Shown here: piece after piece, positions 53,441-61,490 of the stretch
How the letters are laid out: each line of letters starts with the position of its first letter
How positions within the stretch are numbered: position 1 is the first letter of the stretch
Origin: Nitrospirota bacterium
GTDB lineage: Bacteria > Nitrospirota > Thermodesulfovibrionia > Thermodesulfovibrionales > Dissulfurispiraceae
Direction: 5' to 3'
Assembly: GCA_040752355.1 (NCBI GenBank)
Contig: JBFMHE010000004.1
Location: 62,001 to 126,000 of the forward strand
Length of the DNA stretch: 64,000 nt
Notes under the pieces: model-generated
The model's database searches: none
Seen by the model: only the letters and a program-made list of their open reading frames with translations
Told to the model about the DNA's origin: nothing
Program-made: the position numbers and the translations under genes

Positions 53441-54396
53441 CGCGCATCTCCTGGCCATGGCCTGGGCATAGGGAGCGCGGTCCCGCTGTCGCGTCTCGTC
53501 CCGGTCCTCCCTGCTCCCGGCGATCCGCCTCTTCTGCGGGAGAGCACCGGCTCTGCCGAGACGATCTCTTTACCGATGCCGAGCGCAAGCGGGTCGATGC
53601 CGAAGGCGAGCCCGATGAGCTGCGGGAAAAAGAGCACCGGGATCGAGAACGAGGTCGAAAAGCAGCTGTTCACATCCTCCTGGTAGGCATCGAGGTTCAT
53701 CTGGCAGACCGGGCACGACACGGCAATGATATCCGCCTTGCATGCAGCAGCGTCTTTGAGTATCCTCCGGAGGAGCTCATATGCAGTCGTTGTTTTGATG
53801 TGCGGCATATGCCCCCCGCAGCAGCTCGCCTTCATAGTGAAATCGACTACGGTTGCGCCGAGCGCAGAGAGCAGGCGGTCCATCGAGGTCGGGTATTCCG
53901 GATGGTCAAACCCGCCCCTCGGCCTGGTCAACATGCAGCCGTAGAAAGGCGCCACGCGCACGTGGGCCAGCGGGCTCGTCACTTTGCTTGTAATGACTTC
54001 CAGTCCTATATCGTTGAAGAAGATATCGAGCAGATGCCGTATCCTCAGCCCCCCGGGCTCGTAATGCACGCCGCCCTCCGCAAGCGCCGCATTCACCGAC
54101 TCCTTTATCCCCGGGTTCTTGAGCATCACCTCATCGGCCCTTCTCAAATTGAGGTAGCACAGGCTGCACGACGTGATCACCTGGGAACAGCCCTCGGGAA
54201 CCAGCGCCAGATTGCGCGCAGAGAGCGCATAGTGCGCCAGCCGGTTAAGGGAGAGATACTCGGTCGCTCCGCAGCAGTTCCAGTCGGGGATGTCGGTAAG
54301 CGTTATGTCGAACACATCCATCACCGCTTTCGCCGACTGTGCATATGCTAAAGCCATGTGCTCGGAGGAGCAGCAGGGGTAGAGAGCATACGTCAT
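53437..54396 (-). CDS. hdrB: Heterodisulfide reductase subunit B (HdrB)
   Basis: A 319-residue catalytic subunit with two CCG domains: WNCCGATEYLS with CSLCYLN, and YGCMLTRP with SCCGGHMPH and CPVCQMNLD. These hold the noncubane [4Fe-4S] clusters that cleave disulfides. The C-terminal 45 residues (from about SAEPVLSRRRGG) are basic and Pro/Gly-rich, longer than usual and without recognised domain. Its start overlaps the end of the MerR-HdrC gene by four bases (ATGA-type). The natural disulfide partner in this organism is unknown; DsrC-like proteins are possible. Confidence 0.93.
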   Translation of the reverse strand: MTYALYPCCSSEHMALAYAQSAKAVMDVFDITLTDIPDWNCCGATEYLSLNRLAHYALSARNLALVPEGCSQVITSCSLCYLNLRRADEVMLKNPGIKESVNAALAEGGVHYEPGGLRIRHLLDIFFNDIGLEVITSKVTSPLAHVRVAPFYGCMLTRPRGGFDHPEYPTSMDRLLSALGATVVDFTMKASCCGGHMPHIKTTTAYELLRRILKDAAACKADIIAVSCPVCQMNLDAYQEDVNSCFSTSFSIPVLFFPQLIGLAFGIDPLALGIGKEIVSAEPVLSRRRGGSPGAGRTGTRRDSGTALPMPRPWPGDAR

Positions 54397-55319
54397 ACGT
54401 TACCTCCTATCTTCTTGGCCTTTTCCACGATGCGGCGAAGCTGTTCAATGCCCTGTATCCTCGAGGGACCGAGCACGATGCGCTCTTTCTTGTAGAGCTT
54501 CAGGGCCAGCGAGCCCCAGGAGTGGCGGTCGGCGGCATTATGGGTGAGCCGGTAGCGCATGGCGAGCCCGAAATCGAAGCTCCGGCCGTAGCGCTCGACG
54601 AGGGTGACGAAGGTCTTCGAGAAGTCGTAGGCGTCCGTGATCATCACAATGCCCTCGCGCACCGCCATCTGTTTCAGCGTGTACATGATATCGGTGATCG
54701 GTATCTGCTGCGGACAGCGGACCGTGCAGTAGTAGCAGGACACGCAGAACCACGGGGTATTGCTCGAGAGGACCTCGTGCCTGAGCCCTGCCTGCATCAG
54801 GGCGAAGAGGTGGCGCGGCGTATAATCCATATCCGCAGCCGAAGGACAGGAGCCGCCGCAGGTGCCGCACTGGAGGCAGTGGGGCAGCAGAGCGCCTTCA
54901 GGCGTTGCGGCGATAACTTCCTGCATAAAGGTGCGGTCCTCCCTGTGCGGCAGAACCGCCGAACGCCCGCCCTTGCTCCTGAACGGACCGGCGGCTCCTT
55001 CGTCCACGCCTCCCGGCCCCTTCGAAAACGGGGAGGGCGCTTCATCCTCCTGGTATATGAGGAAGGTCTCTTTGATTTCGGTAAGGTTGTACCCCTTGCT
55101 CTTCAGGGCGAATATCCACTTGATCGTATCGACAACGCTGCAGGGATAATAGAACTTTACGCCGCCCGTCTCCTGCCCTTTCCGTATCCCCTTGGGGAGA
55201 AGCCCGGTCTGGACATAGAACTGGAAGGTCCGCTTGGTGAGCTTGTAGTCGTCTTCGGAAAGAATGCCGATTATTTCATCGAGAGTATAGAGCGGCTCGT
55301 TTTTCTCCTGAGTATCCAT
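54393..55319 (-). CDS. MerR-type DNA-binding domain fused to heterodisulfide reductase subunit C
   Basis: A single 308-residue frame with two distinct parts. Residues 11-88 form a MerR-like winged helix: LTKRTFQFYVQTGLLPKG, then YYPCSVVDTIKWIFALKSKG and YNLTEIKETF. Residues 126-308 are HdrC: C148-x2-C151-x2-C154-x3-C158 and C192-x2-C195-x2-C198-x3-C202, ligands of two [4Fe-4S] clusters. Residues 89-125 are a low-complexity linker encoded by a repeat-like hairpin (55009-55036). There is no internal stop or ribosome site between the parts. No Shine-Dalgarno sequence precedes ATG 55319, and a promoter ends eight bases upstream. A redox-sensing regulator that is also a complex subunit is inferred. 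Confidence 0.85.
   Translation of the reverse strand: MDTQEKNEPLYTLDEIIGILSEDDYKLTKRTFQFYVQTGLLPKGIRKGQETGGVKFYYPCSVVDTIKWIFALKSKGYNLTEIKETFLIYQEDEAPSPFSKGPGGVDEGAAGPFRSKGGRSAVLPHREDRTFMQEVIAATPEGALLPHCLQCGTCGGSCPSAADMDYTPRHLFALMQAGLRHEVLSSNTPWFCVSCYYCTVRCPQQIPITDIMYTLKQMAVREGIVMITDAYDFSKTFVTLVERYGRSFDFGLAMRYRLTHNAADRHSWGSLALKLYKKERIVLGPSRIQGIEQLRRIVEKAKKIGGNV
55009..55036. repeat. Hairpin repeat encoding part of the MerR-HdrC linker
   Basis: CCCC-TTCGAAAAC-GGGG (55017-55033) with flanking CTCCC and AGGG forms a stem-loop of a type often seen as dispersed repeats (read on the coding strand as SPFSKG-like peptides). It lies in frame between the DNA-binding and the iron-sulfur domains. Confidence 0.55.
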
Positions 55320-55326
55320 TCATTAG

Positions 55327-55355
55327 AATATACTGTTACTAACAGTACATGTCAA
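55327..55355 (-). promoter_or_regulatory. Promoter of the MerR-hdrC-hdrBA-mvhDGA operon with perfect dyad in the spacer
   Basis: On the minus strand TTGACA (55350-55355), a 17-base spacer and TATATT (55327-55332) form a near-consensus promoter. The 17-bp dyad TACTGTTA-G-TAACAGTA (55331-55347 on the minus strand) lies almost centred in the spacer, which is where MerR-family regulators bind. The transcription start would fall at about the ATG, implying a leaderless message. Confidence 0.75.
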
Positions 55356-55398
55356 GGAAACAATGAGGGGGATGCTTTCTCTTTTAGTATCAAAAAGT

Positions 55399-56424
55399 TC
55401 AGCAGATTCTGGGGAGCTGCTCTCCGGTCAGCATATCAAGGACTCTCGTATTGCCGACAGCGGTCTCGAGGAGGACCCGCCGCTGCGGCTCGGCAAGGAC
55501 TTCTCCAACGATGGCCGACTGCCGGCCGAGGTGATTTTTCCTCATCGCATCAAGGACATGAGTTGCCGAATCCCGTGCCACCACCGCGACGAGCTTTCCC
55601 TCATTGGCGAGATACAGGGGGTCGAGCCCGAGAAGCTCGCAGGCGCCCCGCACCTCCTCCCGGACCGGGACAGCCTCTTCCCTGACGATCATCCCGTGTC
55701 CCGAGGACGCCGCGAATTCGTTGAGCGTCGTTGCCAGGCCGCCCCTGGTGGGGTCGCGCAGCGCCTTTACCGCCCCTTCGATCGAGAGCATCTCCCTGAC
55801 AAGGGCGTGGAGCGGAGCGCAGTCGCTCGCGACGGGGACCTCCATCTGTATGCCTTCGCGCTGCGCCATGACGGCGATGCCGTGGTCGCCTACATAGCCC
55901 GAGACGATGATGAGGTCCCCCGGCGAACACCGCGCCGGGGAGAGCGTAACGCCGCCCCTCACTATGCCGATGCCTGCGGTGTTGATGAAGATCTTGTCTC
56001 CCTTGCCGCGTTCCACCACTTTCGTATCGCCCGTGACGATCTTCACTCCCGCCTGCTCCGCCGTGCGCGCCATCGAGTGCACGATCCTCTCGAGCTCATC
56101 CATCCCCAGCCCCTCCTCGATGATGAACGAGGCGCTCAGGTAGAGCGGCTCGGCGCCGCCCATGGCGAGGTCGTTGATGGTTCCGCATACCGCGAGCGTG
56201 CCGATGTCGCCGCCGGGAAAAAAGATCGGGCTCACGACATAGGAATCGGTGGTAAAGGCGAGCCGCGGTGCAGGCGTCTCTGACGAGGCGATACTGAAGA
56301 CGGCCTGGTCATTGAGCGGGGCGAGGAGCTCGTTGTCGAACGCCTTCAGGAAGAGCTCGCCGATAAGCTGGTGGCTCAGCTTGCCGCCGCTGCCGTGGCT
56401 CAAAAGAATACACCTATCGCTCAT
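55399..56424 (-). CDS. hypE: Hydrogenase maturation factor HypE
   Basis: A 341-residue ATP-binding enzyme of the PurM/AIRS fold that converts the carbamoyl group on its C-terminal cysteine to the cyanide ligand of the NiFe site. The N-terminus ILLSHGSGGKLSHQLI and the C-terminal PRIC with the reactive terminal cysteine are intact. It is the last of the six hyp genes in transcription order, separated from hypD by a repeat-filled gap. Confidence 0.95.
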   Translation of the reverse strand: MSDRCILLSHGSGGKLSHQLIGELFLKAFDNELLAPLNDQAVFSIASSETPAPRLAFTTDSYVVSPIFFPGGDIGTLAVCGTINDLAMGGAEPLYLSASFIIEEGLGMDELERIVHSMARTAEQAGVKIVTGDTKVVERGKGDKIFINTAGIGIVRGGVTLSPARCSPGDLIIVSGYVGDHGIAVMAQREGIQMEVPVASDCAPLHALVREMLSIEGAVKALRDPTRGGLATTLNEFAASSGHGMIVREEAVPVREEVRGACELLGLDPLYLANEGKLVAVVARDSATHVLDAMRKNHLGRQSAIVGEVLAEPQRRVLLETAVGNTRVLDMLTGEQLPRIC

Positions 56425-56479
56425 GCTTCCGATCCTTGCTCCTCAGAATTACGCTGTAGAAAACACAGCGCACATTACA

Positions 56480-56579
56480 TTCGAAATTCCAAGCACGAAA
56501 TTCGAAACAAGGTCAAAAATCACGATTGAAAACCGCAGCCTTCGAGTTTCGGATTTCGTATTTCGTGCTTATTGTTTGT
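56480..56579. repeat. Dispersed TTCGGATTTCG-type repeat, copy 2, inverted
   Basis: Left units TTCCAAGCACGAAATTCGAA and right units GAGTTTCGGATTTCGTATTT are inverted copies able to pair. It fills the hypD-hypE gap and runs into the last codons of hypD, where it helps encode the GRNKQ tail. It is related to the stretch at 27811-27891. Confidence 0.7.
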
Positions 56580-57663
56580 TTCTCCCGTATTTATAGTACG
56601 CTGAACAGGTTCCTTCAGACGATACCATGCACGGCCCCTGCGGGGACTCCGGCAGGCAGGAGCTCCCGAAGAGCGGGCATTCGTAGGGGCTCATCACGCC
56701 CTTGATGATGTCGCCGCAGGAACATCCCGGCGGCTCCTCATCGCTCCCTGCGCCGAGAGCGAACCGCTGCTCGGCGTCGAAGGCGCCGAAGGACTCCCTG
56801 ATCTTCAGACCGCTCGAGGGGATCATCCCTATCCCCCGCCACGAGGCATCGGCCGTCCCGAAGACCTGCTGCACGACCTCCTGCGCCTTCCTGTTGCCCT
56901 CCTCTGTCACGACTCGTGTGTACTGGATCTCTATCGCAGCGCGGCCGGCTTCGATCTGCGCAGCGAGCATATGGATCCCCTGGAGCACATCGAGCGGCTC
57001 GAAGCCCGCGATGATACAGGGCGCGTGGTAATCGTCGGCAATGAACCGGTAGGCGCCGGCGCCGATCACGGCAGTCACATGGCCGGGACAGAGGAAGCCG
57101 TTCAGCTCGACCTCGCCGCTGTCGAGGAGCGCCCGCATCGCCGGCGGAGTGAGCTTATGCAGCGAGAGGAAAGAGAGATTCTTTATCCCCCGGTCCCTCG
57201 CCATGATCATCGTCGCGGCAACGGTCGGAGCGGTCGTCTCGAAGCCGACCGCGATGAAGAGCACCTCTTTCCCGGGGTGCGTCGCTGCCAGGGCGAGCGT
57301 ATCCATCGGAGAATAGACGACCCTGACATCGCTTCCCCGAGCCTTCTCCTCCTGCAGGGACGAGGCCGAGCCCGGCACCCGCATCATGTCGCCGAAGGTC
57401 GCCGTGATGATATTCCTCTCCCTCCTGATGAAATCGATGATGCGGTTCAGGTCGCCCGCCGACGTCACGCAGACCGGGCAGCCGGGCCCCGAGATGAGAC
57501 GGATCGTCTGAGGCAGGACATCCCTGATGCCGTATTTCGAGATGCTGTGGGTATGGCTTCCGCATATCTCCATGATCGCCGCCCTCTTGGTAGAAAGCGC
57601 GCGGATACTGGCCAGTATGCCCTGCGCAATATCCTTCTGCCGGTATTCGTCAACGTACTTCAC
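56569..57663 (-). CDS. hypD: Hydrogenase maturation factor HypD
   Basis: A 364-residue iron-sulfur protein that, with HypC, assembles the Fe(CN)2CO unit. Motifs MEICGSHTHSISKYGIRDVL (given up to the family block), GPGCPVCVT, FETTAPT and the C-terminal cluster cysteines in GCSCGDIIKG, YECPLFGSSC and GTCSAYYKYG are present. The start is 13 bases from the hypC stop. Its final residues overlap repeat sequence, giving a slightly odd tail. Confidence 0.95.
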   Translation of the reverse strand: MKYVDEYRQKDIAQGILASIRALSTKRAAIMEICGSHTHSISKYGIRDVLPQTIRLISGPGCPVCVTSAGDLNRIIDFIRRERNIITATFGDMMRVPGSASSLQEEKARGSDVRVVYSPMDTLALAATHPGKEVLFIAVGFETTAPTVAATMIMARDRGIKNLSFLSLHKLTPPAMRALLDSGEVELNGFLCPGHVTAVIGAGAYRFIADDYHAPCIIAGFEPLDVLQGIHMLAAQIEAGRAAIEIQYTRVVTEEGNRKAQEVVQQVFGTADASWRGIGMIPSSGLKIRESFGAFDAEQRFALGAGSDEEPPGCSCGDIIKGVMSPYECPLFGSSCLPESPQGPCMVSSEGTCSAYYKYGRNKQ

Positions 57664-57675
57664 GACCGCACCTCA

Positions 57676-57915
57676 TCACCGCACTTCATGATCTCCGGGG
57701 TCCTCTCGGAGGAATTCGCTCAGGAGCCGGAGCGTCTCCTGCGCCTCCGCATCATCCACCTTCTGAATGGCGAACCCCGCATGGACGATGACATAATCGC
57801 CCACCTTCACGTCGTCCATGAGCATCAGGCTCGCCTCTTTCCTGGCGCCCGCCACATCCACCTTCGCCATGGCATCCGTAATCTCTATGACCCTGCCGGG
57901 TATTGCTATGCACAT
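57676..57915 (-). CDS. hypC: Hydrogenase maturation chaperone HypC
   Basis: A 79-residue OB-fold chaperone. The essential N-terminal cysteine is in MCIAIPGRVIEI, and VGDYVIVHAGFAIQ is the second family block. It holds the iron unit with HypD and delivers it to the large subunit precursor. It lies six bases after the hypF stop in transcription order. Confidence 0.95.
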   Translation of the reverse strand: MCIAIPGRVIEITDAMAKVDVAGARKEASLMLMDDVKVGDYVIVHAGFAIQKVDDAEAQETLRLLSEFLREDPGDHEVR

Positions 57916-57920
57916 ATCCG

Positions 57921-60302
57921 CTACACTCCTCGCTTCGCGCGTTCGCAGGCGACGATCGCCTGGCCCAATGAGATGCAGCCGTCATTGACCGGGACCTTCC
58001 GGTGGAGCCGGACCGTGAATCCCGCTTCCCTCAATGCCGCTGCTGCACTGCCGTAGAGCAGCCTGTTCTGAAAAACGCCGCCGCTCAGCACCACGTCATG
58101 GATGCCATAGGCGCTGCGCGCCTCCACCGCGGCGTCGACGATGACAGCCGCGAGCGTATGATGAAAGCGGCGGGCGATTACCGGCGGTGCAACACCGCGC
58201 TTGATATCCCCGACGATGCTCCGGATCATCGGCCGCACATCGATATCGCCGCACCGGCCGGGGGAGATATCTTTTTTATTATACGGGTACGGCTCCCTGA
58301 TTTCCTCTTTGCAGGCATGGGCGGCCATTTCGAGGCCGACGGCAGCCTCTCCCTCATAGGTGATGCGGTCCCGTATTCCCAGCAGCGATGCTGCTGCATC
58401 GAAGAGCCGTCCCGCGCTCGAGGTGAGCGGCGTATTGATCCTGTTCCTGATCATCGTCATGACGAGGTCGCGCTCCCTGCGGTCGAAGCGCTCCGCGAAG
58501 GAAGGAAGCGCTGCCAGGGCGTCCTCGCCGAAGGTCTCGTACAGATAGGCAGCCGCGCAGCGCCACGGCTCTCTCGCCGCGCGGTCGCCGCCGGGGAGCG
58601 GAACATACCCGAGATGGGCCACCCGCTCGAACGACGCCCTGTCGGCGCGCAGCACCTCACCGCCCCATACAGCGCCGTCGTCGCCGTATCCGGCGCCGTC
58701 GAAGGCGATGCCGATGACCGCACCGGTCAGGCCGTGCTCGGCCATGCAGGCCGCGATATGCGCGTGATGGTGCTGCACCGCGGTCCGCTGCCCGGACGGA
58801 ATGCCGTGCTGCTCGGCATACGCGAGGGCGAGTTTCGTACTGAAATAATCGGGGTGGAGGTCATGGGCGATCACAGCGGGCTCGACCCTGAAGGTGTTCT
58901 TCAGGTTCTTCAGCGTTTCCCTGAAAAAACCCTGGGCCGCGTAGTGCTCGAGATCGCCGATATGCTGGCTGACGATCGCCTTCGTGCCCTTCGTCAGGCA
59001 GAAGGTATTCTTGAGATCGGCGCCGCAGGCGAGCACCTCTGCTCCGCACTCCTCACCGATCTCGATCGTCTCGGGCACAAAGCCGCGAGCCCTCCGTACT
59101 ATGGTAATTTCAGGAGCTGACTGCTGATTGCCGACTGCTGACTGCTGCCTTAGCACGTGCACTATCGAATCATCCACCCTCATATAAATATCCCGGTTGT
59201 GCAGAAGAAAAGCGTCGGCCAGGGGTGAGAGCTTTTCGAGCGCCTCCTCGTTGGTGATCACGATAGGCTCTTCCGTCCTGTTGCCGCTCGTCATGACGAG
59301 CGCGGTAAGAGGACTCCCTGATGACGGAGGATCGAGGAAAAGCAGGCAGTGGAGCGGCGTGTACGGAAGCATGACGCCGAGGCTGTCGTTCCCCGGGGCC
59401 ACCGGGGCCGCAAGGGGCGAGGGGAGGCGTTTCCGGAGCAGCACTATCGGCCGTATCCTGCTCTCGAGAAGCCGCCGCTCCTCATCCGAAAGGAAGCACA
59501 CCATCCCGGCTGCCGCGGCATCGGGAACCATCAGGGCGAAGGGTTTGTTCGACTTTCTCTTCCGCTCCCGCAATCTCCCCACCGCCCCTTCGTTCGTCGC
59601 ATCGCAGCAGAGATGGAAACCGCCGAGCCCTTTGACAGCGACAATGGCCCCCTGCTTCAGCAGTTCCACGACAGCCTGTATCGGGTCCTCCGCTGAGGAA
59701 CGAGCGCCATGAGCTATGAGCTCTACGTTCGGTCCGCATGCGGGGCAGGCGTTCGGCTGGGCATGGAAGCGGCGGTCTCCGGGGTCGTGGTATTCACGGG
59801 CGCATGCAGCACAGAGAGGGAATGCCGCCATGGTCGTCTTCGCCCGGTCATAGGGGATATCGCGCACGATCGAATAGCGCGGCCCGCAACTGGTGCAGTT
59901 GATGAAGGGATAACGGTAGCGCCGGTCATGCGGGTCCTGCAGCTCTTTCAGACAATCGGGGCATACCGCGATATCCGGCGATATCAGGGTAAAGCTCCCT
60001 TCTTCGGCATGGCTCTCCCGTATCGAAAAATCGCGGTAACGGCCTCCGCCGGCGAGGCGTTCTACGGAGAGGGTATCGATGCGCGACAGCGGCGGCGGTG
60101 CGGTACGGAGCTCATGCACGAATGCCTCGATCGCCTCTTCACCGCGCGAGCCCGCGGCATCGTCGCTCTCGACCTCGATGAGCACTCCCCGGGTAACGTT
60201 CCGGCAGAATCCTTTGAGGCGGTGCTTGAGGGCGAGATGGTAGACAAAAGGACGGAATCCGACGCCCTGAACGACTCCGGTCACCTGGACGATCGCTCTC
60301 AC
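57921..60302 (-). CDS. hypF: Carbamoyltransferase HypF
   Basis: A 793-residue enzyme making the carbamoyl group for the cyanide ligands from carbamoyl phosphate and ATP. Domains: acylphosphatase (VTGVVQGVGFRPFVYHLA near residue 7), two zinc fingers (CPDCLKEL with CTSCGPR; CAACAREY with CPACGPN), a YrdC-like domain, and a Kae1-like domain with HHHAHIAACMAEH. About thirteen residues near 385-397 (QQSAVGNQQSAPE) are encoded by a GCTGAT-type repeat. GTG 60302, overlapping the hypB stop as GTGA, is preferred; ATG 60335 would add eleven residues. Confidence 0.93.
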   Translation of the reverse strand: MRAIVQVTGVVQGVGFRPFVYHLALKHRLKGFCRNVTRGVLIEVESDDAAGSRGEEAIEAFVHELRTAPPPLSRIDTLSVERLAGGGRYRDFSIRESHAEEGSFTLISPDIAVCPDCLKELQDPHDRRYRYPFINCTSCGPRYSIVRDIPYDRAKTTMAAFPLCAACAREYHDPGDRRFHAQPNACPACGPNVELIAHGARSSAEDPIQAVVELLKQGAIVAVKGLGGFHLCCDATNEGAVGRLRERKRKSNKPFALMVPDAAAAGMVCFLSDEERRLLESRIRPIVLLRKRLPSPLAAPVAPGNDSLGVMLPYTPLHCLLFLDPPSSGSPLTALVMTSGNRTEEPIVITNEEALEKLSPLADAFLLHNRDIYMRVDDSIVHVLRQQSAVGNQQSAPEITIVRRARGFVPETIEIGEECGAEVLACGADLKNTFCLTKGTKAIVSQHIGDLEHYAAQGFFRETLKNLKNTFRVEPAVIAHDLHPDYFSTKLALAYAEQHGIPSGQRTAVQHHHAHIAACMAEHGLTGAVIGIAFDGAGYGDDGAVWGGEVLRADRASFERVAHLGYVPLPGGDRAAREPWRCAAAYLYETFGEDALAALPSFAERFDRRERDLVMTMIRNRINTPLTSSAGRLFDAAASLLGIRDRITYEGEAAVGLEMAAHACKEEIREPYPYNKKDISPGRCGDIDVRPMIRSIVGDIKRGVAPPVIARRFHHTLAAVIVDAAVEARSAYGIHDVVLSGGVFQNRLLYGSAAAALREAGFTVRLHRKVPVNDGCISLGQAIVACERAKRGV
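59115..59151. repeat. Dispersed GCTGAT-type repeat, copy 4 (in frame inside hypF)
   Basis: Units AGCTGACTGCTGATT, GCCGACTGCTG and ACTGCTGCCTT match the other copies. Here they encode the Gln/Ser/Ala segment QQSAVGNQQSAPE between HVLR and ITIVRRARG, in the YrdC-like part of HypF, where relatives have only a short loop. Confidence 0.75.
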
Positions 60303-60952
60303 CCTGCTGCTTTTTCCGCGAGAAAGTCGCTCCATTCCCTGATGCCGGCGCCGTCCGTACAGGACGTTTTAAATATCTTCAGGTGATGATTTATCGAAAG
60401 CGCGTTCTCTTCCGCCCGCCGGAGGTCGAAGTTGGTATAGGGAGCGAGGTCGATCTTATTGATGATGAGCACCCTCGCGGCATGGAAGAGCGCGGGATAC
60501 TTGAGCGGCTTGTCGTCGCCTTCGGTGACGCTCATGACAGCCACCTTCATGTCCTCGCCGAGGTCGTACTCGGCCGGGCAGACCATGTTGCCGACATTTT
60601 CGAGAATGAGGAGCCGCACCGCGCCCTGTTCGAAGAGCCAGGGCAGGGTATGGTGGATCATATGGGCGTCGAGATGGCAGGCCTTGCCGGTGGTGATCTG
60701 CTTTACCGGTATGTTATAGCGAAGGAGACGCTGCGCATCGAGGTCGGTCTGGAGGTCCCCTTCGATCACCGCCAGCCCGAAGCGTTCGCGCAGGCGCTCG
60801 ACCGTGCGCTCGATGAGAGTGGTCTTCCCCGACCCCGGCGAGCTCACCATATTGATCGTATAGATGCCCCGCTCTTTGAGGGCCTTCCGGTTCTCCTGCG
60901 CCAGGGCATCGTTCCTGCCGAGTATCTTCTCGTCTATCGTAATATCATGCAT
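60299..60952 (-). CDS. hypB: Hydrogenase nickel-incorporation GTPase HypB
   Basis: A 217-residue GTPase that inserts nickel with HypA. It has the P-loop SSPGSGKTT (residues 37-45), the metal/switch segment TGKACHLDAHM, LLILENVGNMVCPAEYDLG and NKIDLAPY. It lacks the histidine-rich N-terminal nickel store of some homologues. ATG 60952 (MHDITIDEK) is chosen over ATG 60991; it overlaps the hypA stop by eight bases with GGAGGGAG upstream. Confidence 0.95.
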   Translation of the reverse strand: MHDITIDEKILGRNDALAQENRKALKERGIYTINMVSSPGSGKTTLIERTVERLRERFGLAVIEGDLQTDLDAQRLLRYNIPVKQITTGKACHLDAHMIHHTLPWLFEQGAVRLLILENVGNMVCPAEYDLGEDMKVAVMSVTEGDDKPLKYPALFHAARVLIINKIDLAPYTNFDLRRAEENALSINHHLKIFKTSCTDGAGIREWSDFLAEKAAG

Positions 60953-61298
60953 CGAACTGCTCTCCCTCCATGGATATGATATCGAGCTCATGCCCGGCGA
61001 CGTGGTCGATGGAGAGGCTGCTGCATGCAGGACACCGCGAAAGATACCCTTCGATGCGAAATTCCCTCCCGCACTCCCTGCATCTGCCGGTAAGCGGGAC
61101 CTCCTCGATCTCGAGGACCGCGCCGTCCAGCGGGGTATCCTTGATCGAGGCCTCGAAGCAGAACCGCAGCGACTCGGGCTCGACAGCGGACATCTCCCCT
61201 ATTCTCACCCGCACCTGCCTGAGGCGTTCAACCCCATGCCGCGCCATATGCTCTTTCACAATATCGAGCATGCTCAGCGTTATCGACATTTCATGCAT
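60945..61298 (-). CDS. hypA: Hydrogenase nickel-incorporation protein HypA
   Basis: A 117-residue nickel metallochaperone. The N-terminal MHEMSIT supplies the nickel ligand H2, and the zinc site is C73-x2-C76 and C89-x2-C92 (GRCRECGREF and SRCPACS). It is the first gene of the hyp run. Its upstream region (61299-61350) has an AT-rich dyad TACTA-TTTTT-TAGTA and a TATACT box on the minus strand but no confident promoter. Confidence 0.95.
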   Translation of the reverse strand: MHEMSITLSMLDIVKEHMARHGVERLRQVRVRIGEMSAVEPESLRFCFEASIKDTPLDGAVLEIEEVPLTGRCRECGREFRIEGYLSRCPACSSLSIDHVAGHELDIISMEGEQFDA

Positions 61299-61412
61299 CG
61301 CCCGTCTGCTCCGTGTCGTTGCCAGTACTATTTTTTAGTATAGCATAGGCGCCGCCCGCAGCCTTTGCGCTCCGCTGAACCGATCAGGCGCAGCTCCCGG
61401 GCTCAGCTGTTT

Positions 61413-61442
61413 TTGACTCGTGCGGACCCTTCGTGATACTAT
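61413..61442 (+). promoter_or_regulatory. Promoter of the selenocysteine tRNA
   Basis: TTGACT (61413-61418), an 18-base spacer and TACTAT (61437-61442) lie about 50 bases before the tRNA 5' end, the right distance for a tRNA leader. Confidence 0.5.
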
Positions 61443-61490
61443 ACATTTGAATCTTTTGAATCTTTCCGCTCAATCAACATCCTTGCAACT

